This document shows, one piece after another, positions 55,927 to 64,000 of a stretch of 64,000 nucleotides of DNA. A program made the translations under genes and the position numbers. Below the pieces are notes generated by a model that was not told the origin of the DNA, ran no database searches, and worked only from the letters and a program-made list of their open reading frames with translations. Positions within the stretch are counted from its first letter, which is position 1. Every line of letters starts with the position of its first letter. The DNA is from Centrapalus pauciflorus. Its lineage: Eukaryota > Streptophyta > Magnoliopsida > Asterales > Asteraceae. The stretch covers positions 62,001 through 126,000 of the forward strand of contig JAANYP010002012.1 in assembly GCA_020465985.1 (NCBI GenBank). The letters run 5' to 3'.

Positions 55927-57088
55927 TTTTCCAAATATGGCTCGCAAGCATAACAGATGATGCACAACAAAGAATACGTACATGCAACAATGTGCTTCAC
56001 CACAAACGCCGGTTAGTAGAATGCCAAACGAAATGATACAACATGCCTCAATGAACAACAACTGATAATAAATAAAAGTAGACATGCACAATCCTAAGTA
56101 CTCACAGTGGGTGCGTTATGTAACCTTAGTTAATATTATTTCTCCTCGGGCTTTCAACCAGATTCACAAAATACCCCACTGTGGGTTAAACAACACCACA
56201 AGGGACCTGTTAAATCAGTAGTAACAAAACATCACTGTCAATAACTGTTTAATTCATAAAAACTTAATTTTTATAAGTTTTAGAAATTTGACCGGTAATT
56301 CAGATCCCACCCGAATACGGACACGAAATTCGTATGACCCGAAATCCATACTTAGAATTTATTTTGTATCATTCATCCGAAATTCGGATGGTTTCATGAT
56401 CCGAAATTCGGATGCCTTGCTCATCTGAAATTTGTGTTTGACTTGTAACTTTTTTTAAGAATTTCCATCTGAGTTCTCCTTTCATCCGAAATTCGGATGA
56501 TCCGAGAAGTGTTCTTCAGATCGAGTTCATACTTGTGCAGTTTTATTATTTTCCTGATTTTAATCTGATCATTTTTATGCTTACCTAATAACTGAAAATT
56601 GATAACATGCTCTTAAATATGCTCTTTTTGACTCTTTTAACATCATTCTTAACAATATATGTACCAAATCAGGCCCCGTTTTTGGCCATTTTCATCACTC
56701 ATCGATGAACACGCACAACAACACATAGTTGATTTCTGAATTCATACTTAGAGTTCGAATCAGACACTGAAATTTGGTACACAGCTTCATAAATACTCAA
56801 TTTAAACATATCCATTTGAATCAACAACATGCAACAACAATCAAAACCAGAATCTATGATTCGGTTCATATAGAACCCGAAAATAAAACCCATTAATCCG
56901 TAATTAGAAGGATTTTTACCTTAAATCGTTTGTTGCAGTGTTAATAGTCCTTCTTTAGTAGCTTAATTCCAGATTTTCGGCTTTTGATTCCAACTTTTTG
57001 ATGATCTTGGATTGTTGAAGTTTGAGAGAACCGTATACAGAGAGAGAAAGTAGTGAGAAGATGAAAGTGATTCAAATGAAAGATATAG
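55927..57088 (-). mobile_element. Partial Gypsy LTR (a), truncated
   Basis: The phrases CTCACAGTGGGTGCG, GGGCTTTCAACC and GGTTAAACAACACCACAAGG match 58338-58450 inside the 3' LTR of H, so this is a related long LTR. It contains several CCGAAATTCGGATG words at 56380-56510. Neither terminus is seen: the left end joins the E-family fragment and the right end meets TGTAACACCC at 57089. Confidence 0.75.
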
Positions 57089-57565
57089 TGTAACACCCTC
57101 GAACTAATCCCAATTGCCACGCGATACCGATAATTTTAAAACATTAATTTACATAACCAAGTCACAGAAATCCCTGAATGTAAAGCAACCTATCCGAAGT
57201 ATACATGACAACCCCAAAATATAACTACCTCTAACGCAGGTAGCTAACTCCTCAAAAGATGCAACAGTACCCCTACTTTGGTCCAGCAGGCCTACTAGCG
57301 CTCGGGTCACCTGAGACACACACAATAACACACACAGGGTCAGCTAAAGCTGGTGAGAATGCAAGTATAATAAATAATCGTACAAGTATCTCAGAAAAAC
57401 ATGCAAACTCACCTGCCCTGCTAGCGACACTACTCAGTCTCGGTTCCCCGCCCTTTCCCAACCCTATCAACTCGAGACCCTGGAATCCCAATATGATAAC
57501 CCGACATTACTAACATAACTCACGGAACTCTTAAACCCATTTTATAACCCTTCCCACAAGCTTCC
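57089..57565 (-). mobile_element. Partial Gypsy LTR (b), cut by element H
   Basis: It begins TGTAACACCCTCGAAC, the terminal sequence of a long LTR like that at 26855, and is interrupted at 57566 by the next LTR. The remainder should lie beyond the right edge of the window if H was inserted in it. Confidence 0.65.
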
Positions 57566-59569
57566 TGTGACACCCTTGCCAAAACAACCACCAATTTACT
57601 AAAACACCCAGGATTAAACATCAAACACAATTACATAATGATCTGATAACCTAGTTAAGTGCGGAAGCATTAAAACACATAATTTAAAGTGGTGCAACAG
57701 TGTCAAACACCCTATGGTGCTACAATGTACCAAGTCTAAGTCTACACACCCAGATAAATTATTACAACATCAAGAATATATTACAACATTGCCTCATAAG
57801 ATAATTACCGATTAAGTAATACCAAATCTTCCGAATCTTCACAATCGACCTAACTAGATGGTCCGACAGTAGACTTTCCCTTTCCTGTAAAAATACAACA
57901 TCGGAGAGGTAAGCGAATGCTTAGTGAATACAAAGATTACGCATTTTATAAATTTTTATGAAGCCCAAGGGTAATGCCGATGACAAACATCGTATACCCT
58001 CTTCGTACACCAAGTACGGACCAGAGCCGCAGCCCCTTCGAGCCCAAAGCTCAACATTAAACATACCATCTGAGACAACGTACGATCGGGGATGACACAC
58101 TGCCTACCGGGCCTAGGAGGGATCAGCTCCAGGTCATATAGCACAGTAACATCAGAGTAATCGATGCGACCCACCGGTCCATCACTAGATGCACAACAAT
58201 CGAAAGGACATGCAACAAGTAAGAATGTGCATCTAAATCTACGCAAGTTAGTAGAATTCCAAACAAATCATGAAGCAACAGGTCTCAGCAGACAAAGCTT
58301 AACATAAAACAGATATAAACATGCGAAATCTACTGTACTCACTGTGGGTGCGTAATTAAACGTTTAACCGATATTATTTTTGCTCGGGCTTTCAACCGGA
58401 TCCACCAAGTACCCCACTGCGGGTTAAACAACACCACAAGGGACCTGTTAAATTAGTTGCAACGACACCTCGAGTCAAAAAAACCGTTTAAATCCATTAA
58501 CCAAGTTTCGTAAGTTTTTGCAATATCTTCCCCCATTTTGGGTCTATGTCCAAATTCATAACACAATTAAGTTTGAGCCCATCTCATGTTCATACATTGT
58601 CCTTTGTATAATCCTTTGTCATTTTATGTGTTGTTTATGAGTTTCATTCAAAATACTCGAGTTTAGAGAGTAGAATTCTCAATTTTAGGCATTAAACTCG
58701 AATTTAATGGGTTAGATTCGAACCCCCCATCGAATCTGATGACTAGATTCGAATCCATTTGTAGATTCGAACCCATCTTCGAGTTTGGGGGTAGATTCGA
58801 ACCCCCCCCCTTCGAATCTAGTGATATACTCGAAAACACACTCGAATCTAGTACCAAAATCGAGTTTGTTCTTGCATTTCGACTGTGTTCTTGATATTTT
58901 CGAGTTTGTTCATCCTACAACTTAAAAACATACATTTCCAAGCCTCAAATCACCGATATATCATGTATGATGCCTACTTTCGATTCTATTATGCATATAC
59001 TATCATATTCTTGAAATATTTCAAGCAAAACAAGCTCCAATTCACACAAAACAACAGATTCGAATTCTAAGTTTTTCAAAACCGAAACAACAAACTTAAA
59101 AGGGTCGATTCTTACCTCAATTCGTACGATATCCGGAATCCAATTGCAGATTGTTGTAGTACTCCTCGAGATCTTTCCGTTGACGTATAAATCTCGATAA
59201 TCGGCCGGTCGGTTTGTGAGATAACTTAGAGAGATGTAGAGAGAAAATTTCTAGAGAGAGAGTGTAGAGAGAGAGTGAAATGGTGAAAAATGAAGTCTTT
59301 TGCCCTTTTATTCCCATTTTCACCAATTTGCACATTTCACCCTCATCTTAACTGGTTTCATAAAATACTGATTTTTTCTTAATTTATCATTAATAACTTT
59401 TATAATTCATAATATTCCTTAATAATAATTCCCAAATTCAAATTTTCTTAAAATAACAACAAACTTTCTAAATATCCAAAATACATAATAATTGCTCAAA
59501 TTTCAACTTAAATATATATTTTCCACTTAATTAACCCAATTACAATAAAATAAATCCGAGGATGTTACA
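57566..59569 (-). repeat. 3' LTR of element H (2004 bp)
   Basis: It begins (minus strand) TGTAACATCCTCGG and ends GGGTGTCACA. It holds an array of ACTCGAATC/GATTCGAA words at 58655-58915 and a CT-rich leader-like stretch near 59220-59280. Its partner LTR is outside the window, so the ends rest on TG...CA and its position against pol. The open frames in it are spurious. Confidence 0.8.
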
Positions 59570-59605
59570 GCATGGGCTCCACCACGCTCAACTTCGTCCT
59601 CGAAG

Positions 59606-61901
59606 TTACTCGGATTCAAACAGTTGTGGATATTTTCTTAACATTTCCGCCTTTGTTTCCCACGTGTGATTTGCTCCTTTATGATGCTTCCAACGTAGAA
59701 GCACCATTTCAATCTCTTTCCTCCTTAGCTTTTTCATCTTGGTATCCAACACACATTCCGGCTCCTCAACATACCGGAGCCTTTCATCAATCTGCAATTC
59801 CGTATGGTCAGCCCAATCTTCGTTACTAGTCGTAAATGACTTTCGGAGACTTCCAACATGAAATACTGGATGTATGCCTGACATCTCTTCAGGCAACTCC
59901 AGACGATACGATTGATTTCCAACTTTTTCTACTAATCTTAAAGGGACCAACAAATCTCGGAGCCAACTTGCCCCTCTTCACAAAACGAGTAACACCCCTC
60001 ATGGGTGATACTTTCAAATAAACCCAGTCATTCACTTCAAAGCTGATAGGTTTGTGCCTTTTGTCATAATAACTCTTCTGACGATCCTGGACCGCTTTCA
60101 TGTTCTGCCTAATCAAATGTATCTTCTCATTTGTTTCTTGAAGCAAAGCCGGCCCAGCAATCGGTGTTTCACCAGTTTCTCTCCAACAAGTGGGAGTCCT
60201 ACATCTCCTTCCATACAAAGCCTCAAAAGGTGCTTTCTTGATCGTTGCGTGATAACTGTTATTGTATGAAAACTCTATTAATGGCAAATGATCGTCCCAA
60301 TTGCCACCAAGATCTAACACGAACGATCTCATCATGTCTTCAAGAGTGAGGATTGTCCTTTCACTTTGGCCATCGGTTTGCGGATGATAGGCCGTACTCA
60401 TTGCGATCTTCGTTCCCAATCCCTCTTGTAGTGCCGACCAGAAGTTTGAAGTAAATCGACTATCTCGATCCGACACTATGGACTTAGGCACTCCATGCCT
60501 AGAAACTATCTCGTCCATATAAATCTGAGCCAACTTCTCTAACGAATAACTTTCTTTTATCGGAATAAAGTGAGCCGACTTAGTCAATCTGTCTACTATT
60601 ACCCAAACTGCATCGTGTTGACGCCTAGTCTTCGGCAGCTTTGTAACAAAATCCATAGTAATGTGCTCCCACTTCCATTCCGGAATGGGAAGCGGTTGCA
60701 TACTGCCGTATGGTTGCTGATGTTCGGCTTTCACCAGCCGACAAGTTCTACATCGTTCAACATACTGGCCGATATCCTTCTTCAATCCCGGCCACCAAAA
60801 ATCTGCCTTTAAGTCATTGTACATCTTTGTGCTCCCGGGATGTACAGAAAATTTTGATTGATGCGCTTCTTCGACGATTACATTCCTCATACCACCATAT
60901 TTCGGCACCCAAATTCTTCCGTACACACCTTTTAAACCAGACTCGCTCGTTTCCATATTCTTTAATTGGATCCTAACATCCTCAGCACCAATATTCTCAT
61001 CTTTCAAGGCTTCCTCCTGAGCAGCCTTGACATCATCAATTATCGTGGAGGTCAACATCGTAGACGTCATCATATAACAGAAATCCTTAGCATAAGCTTT
61101 TCGGCTCAAGGCATCGGCTACCACATTAGCCTTTCCGGGATGGTACAGTATCTCACAGTCGTAGTCTTTAATAAGCTCCATAGACCTACGTTGTCTCATA
61201 TTAAGTTCCTTCTGACTAAAGATATACTTCAAGCTCTTATGGTCCGTGTAAAGTTGACACTTAGTACCATACAGATAGTGTCTCCATAATTTCAAAGCAA
61301 ATGTTACCGCAGTCAACTCAAGATCATGAGTTGAATAATTCTTCTCATGCTGCTTCAACTGTCTTGAAGCATACGCTATAACCTTTCCACGCTGCATCAG
61401 TACAGCGCCTAACCCTAACCTCGAAGCATCAGTATAAACCACAAAATTCTCATTGCCCTCCGGTAAGGCAAGTATCGGTGCCTCACATAATGCCTTCTTT
61501 AGAACCTCAAAGGCCTCATGCTGCACAGTTTCCCATACAAACGGTGCATTCTTCTTTGTTAATGCAGTTAAAGGAACTGCAATCTTAGAAAAGTCCTTTA
61601 TGAACCTCCGATAGTATCCCGCCAACCCTAGAAAACTTCTGACTTCAGTAGCTGAACACGGCGGTTCCCAATTTCTTATGGCTTCAACCTTAGCTGGATC
61701 TACAGAAATCCCAGCACCCGAAATAACATGCCCTAGAAACTGTATCTGTTGAAGCCAAAACTCACACTTCGAAAATTTGGCGTACAACTTCTCTTTCCTC
61801 AACAACTCTAATAGTTCCCTTAGATGTTCAGCATGCTCAGCCTCAAACTTAGAATACACCAGTATATCATCAATAAACACTATCACCGACTTATCCAACA
61901 T
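59606..61901 (-). pseudogene. RT (C-terminal)-RNase H-integrase-chromodomain of element H
   Basis: From 61901 the frame has VIVFIDDILVYSK (the catalytic IDD of RT), RNase H VVYTDASRLGLGAVL, the integrase zinc finger (EAHQS, HPGSTKMY, CRTCRLVK) and integrase D, D, E motifs: WEHITMDFV near 60645, IVSDRDSRF near 60470 and DGQSERTI near 60360. Near 59935, within an A-run, the frame shifts to 59953-59606, which carries the C-terminal chromodomain (RYVEEPECVLDTK, LLRWKHHKGANHTWE, YPQLF). Chromodomains guide integration to marked chromatin in chromoviruses. Confidence 0.92.
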
Positions 61902-61913
61902 CGGTCTAAAAAC

Positions 61914-64000
61914 CTAATTCATCAAGTCCATAAAGACAGCCGGGGCATTGGTTAACCCGAAAGGCATAACCAAGAACTCATAATGCCCATAACGTGTCCT
62001 AAATGCTGTCTTAGGCACATCTTCTTTTCGTACCTTCAACTGATGGTACCCTGACCTCAAATCAATTTTGGAGAACACACTAGCCCCATGTAGTTGGTCA
62101 AACAAGTCGTCTATCCTCGGCAGTGGATACTTGTTCTTAATCGTCAACATATTCAGCTCCCGGTAATCTATGCACATCCTCATCGTGCCATCTTTCTTCT
62201 TAACAAATAATACCGGAGCTCCCCATGGCGATGAACTCGGCCGAATGAAGCCCTTGTCCAACAACTCTTGAAGTTGCGTCATCATTTCTTTCATCTCAGT
62301 TGGGGCAAGGCGATAAGGTGAACGAGCTACCGGTGCAGCTCCGGGGATCAGATCAATTCGAAACTCAACTTGTCTCTCAAGCGGCACGCCAGACAAGTCT
62401 TCCGGAAACACATCCGGGAATTGTGAAACAACCGGCACATCGGCCAAAGTTCTCTTCTCAGCCTTACCATCAATCGCATATGCTAAGTATGCATCACATC
62501 CCTTTGCAACAAGCTTTCGAGCTTTTGCAATAGTCAGCAAACACAGATCCCCGCTTCTCCTATCCCCGTATATACATATCTCACGCCCCTCCGGAGTAGT
62601 TATCTTTATCATTCGGTTCTTACACACTATATGGGCTTCATTCTCTATCAACCAATCCATCCCGATTATCACATCAAACTCACTGAACTCAATAGGGATC
62701 AAGTCCAAATTGAAGACTACATCTTCAATTACTAACGTGCAGTTACGGTATACGTGATCTACTTTGACTAGAGTGTTACTAGCAGTTTCTATGTCAAGAA
62801 CAGCAGATAATCTAGATAGTGGCATGGCAAGTCTTTGTGCAAACATAGTAGAAACAAACGAACGATTTGCACCCGAATCAAATAAAACTCTTACTGGCAT
62901 AGAATTAACTATGAACGTACCCGTAACGACCTCCGGATTTTCCCTTGTCTCCTCTGCAGTTATTTGAAAAGCACGAGCCGGTGCCCTTTGTGACTGACCC
63001 CGACGGTTAACTGAACCACCACTCGAACCTCCAGAAGATCGTGTTGATGATGGGGCAGCAGCTGTTGGAGCATTCTTCCTACAGTTTCTACTGTAATGTC
63101 CCCACACCCCACACTTATAGCAAGCATCACCCTTCCTTGGGCAATCATTCTGAAAATTGCCCAGCTCCCCATAGCAAAAGCAAGCACGTCCGTTAGTGCA
63201 TTTGCCAAAGTGCTCCAGATGACACTTATTGCAGTATTGTGGCTCGGTGTTGATGGAGTATGCACGCGCACGACCGCGATCAGATGAACCAGACTGTCGG
63301 CGATACGACTGCTGAGGTGAGTACTGTGAAGACCGGGAAGATCCCGAGTATCCTCCCTCACGTTGGCGCTTCGGCGGTGACGACTGTGTTGGGTTGGTGG
63401 AAGTAGCAGCGGACCCAATCGAGTATCCCGACATAATTAGAATCTGTTCTACATTTCTGGCAGCCTCAAGTAAACCAACAAATGTAGGGTAGCGAACGTT
63501 GCTCATGACCCTCCTAATTTCAATATCCAGACCAGCCTCGAACCTGGTCACTTTCCTTTCTTCAGTATCCACCTGATGAGGCGCAAACAGACTCAGCCTC
63601 GTGAATTCTACAGCATATTGGGACACAGTCTTAGTCCCCTGCATCAGCGCCATAAACTTCGCTTCCAACCTTCGACGCTCATCAACTGGACAGTATTGCT
63701 GAGTGAATAAGTCCGTAAACTCAGCCCAAGTCATCAGAGAAACCTTCTCCTGTGTCAACGCATTCACCATAGCGTTCCACCACATGATCGCATCATTGGT
63801 GAACATAGCGGTAGCATACCGAACCATGTCCTTCTCAGCACAGTCGCTGATTCGGAATGTCCGTTCGGTTGCCGTTATCCTTCGAGTGCGGCAATAGCGT
63901 CTCCCAATCCATTAAACTCCACAGCCCCGTTTCCCTTGAAGTCCTTAAACCGACAACCTTTGGGTTTGTTAGACGACCCATTGTTGTCATCTCGTTCCTC
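61914..64000 (-). pseudogene. gag-protease-RT (N-terminal) of element H
   Basis: The 637-codon frame from 63827 holds the retrotransposon gag domain (FTDLFTQQYCPVDERRRLEA), a degenerate first knuckle (CFCYGELGNFQNDC, His replaced by Asn) and a good second one (CYKCGVWGHYSRNC). The aspartic protease follows (VLFDSGANRSFV), then RT with YRELN, KIDLRSGYHQL and FGLTNAP. It ends at a TAG (61914-61916) where RT would continue into the next frame, a single nonsense codon. Above 63827 gag continues to the window edge in a second frame (FKDFKGNGAVEF), so a frameshift lies near 63875. Confidence 0.92.

Larger units (their letters stand above)
57566..64000 (-). mobile_element. Gypsy chromovirus (Tekay-like) element H, 5' part beyond window
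   Basis: The minus-strand order is gag, protease, reverse transcriptase, RNase H, integrase, chromodomain and then a 2004-bp 3' LTR. This order with integrase last is that of Gypsy. The 5' LTR, primer site and gag start lie past base 64000. The bases left of the 3' LTR (CTTCC) should recur beyond the 5' LTR as the target duplication. Confidence 0.93.

Overview
The window is nuclear DNA from a flowering plant, almost certainly a eudicot. It has one interrupted host gene with canonical GT-AG introns, a plant-type gamma-tubulin complex protein, dense LTR retrotransposons (Copia, Sirevirus, Tekay-type Gypsy), Helitrons with the plant-type hairpin/CTAG end, MITEs and long (TA)n microsatellites. 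The species cannot be fixed from the sequence. No bacterial, organellar, rRNA, tRNA or CRISPR features were recognised.

Region 1 (1 to about 23.4 kb, minus strand) is the 5' two-thirds of a GCP6-like gene (gamma-tubulin complex component 6). I assembled six coding exons by frame, phase and splice sites: 23275-23102, 22338-21643, 18571-18365, 18259-17948, 5501-5410 and 1499-477. The gene continues beyond base 1. The 92-nt fifth exon lies alone between a 12.4-kb and a 3.9-kb intron. These introns hold a Mutator-like foldback element, a solo LTR, a decayed Tork-like Copia element (6095-11079), a possible hAT-like element with a 456-base G-free tract, an old LTR element (C), and a very young TR-GAG element (B, 14334-16947). 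B is inserted into the 3' LTR of C, has identical LTRs and an intact gag, and lacks pol. The 3.1-kb intron between exons 2 and 3 holds two more inverted-repeat elements.

Region 2 (23.4-29.7 kb) is intergenic. It has a hAT-like MITE, a GC-rich CT-strand block that could be a promoter/5' UTR or an LTR remnant, and two head-to-tail Helitrons. The first Helitron is split by a 1.24-kb Gypsy solo LTR with a perfect 5-bp target duplication.

Region 3 (29.7-55.9 kb, minus strand) is a nested pair of Sirevirus-type Copia elements. The outer element E (LTRs 29719-30010 and 55594-55886) is interrupted inside its envelope-like third ORF by inner element G (33562-45766, LTRs of 357 bp, target duplication GAAGG). 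Both have gag with a coiled-coil extension, pol and a 3' envelope-like ORF. In both, a strong 3' splice site sits 4-8 nt before the ATG of the envelope-like ORF. Their non-coding parts carry arrays of short palindrome-like motifs.

Region 4 (55.9-64 kb, minus strand) is a stack of related Gypsy LTRs ending in a nearly intact Tekay-type chromovirus (H). Its 3' LTR is 57566-59569, and its pol/gag run off the right edge with one nonsense codon and two frameshifts.
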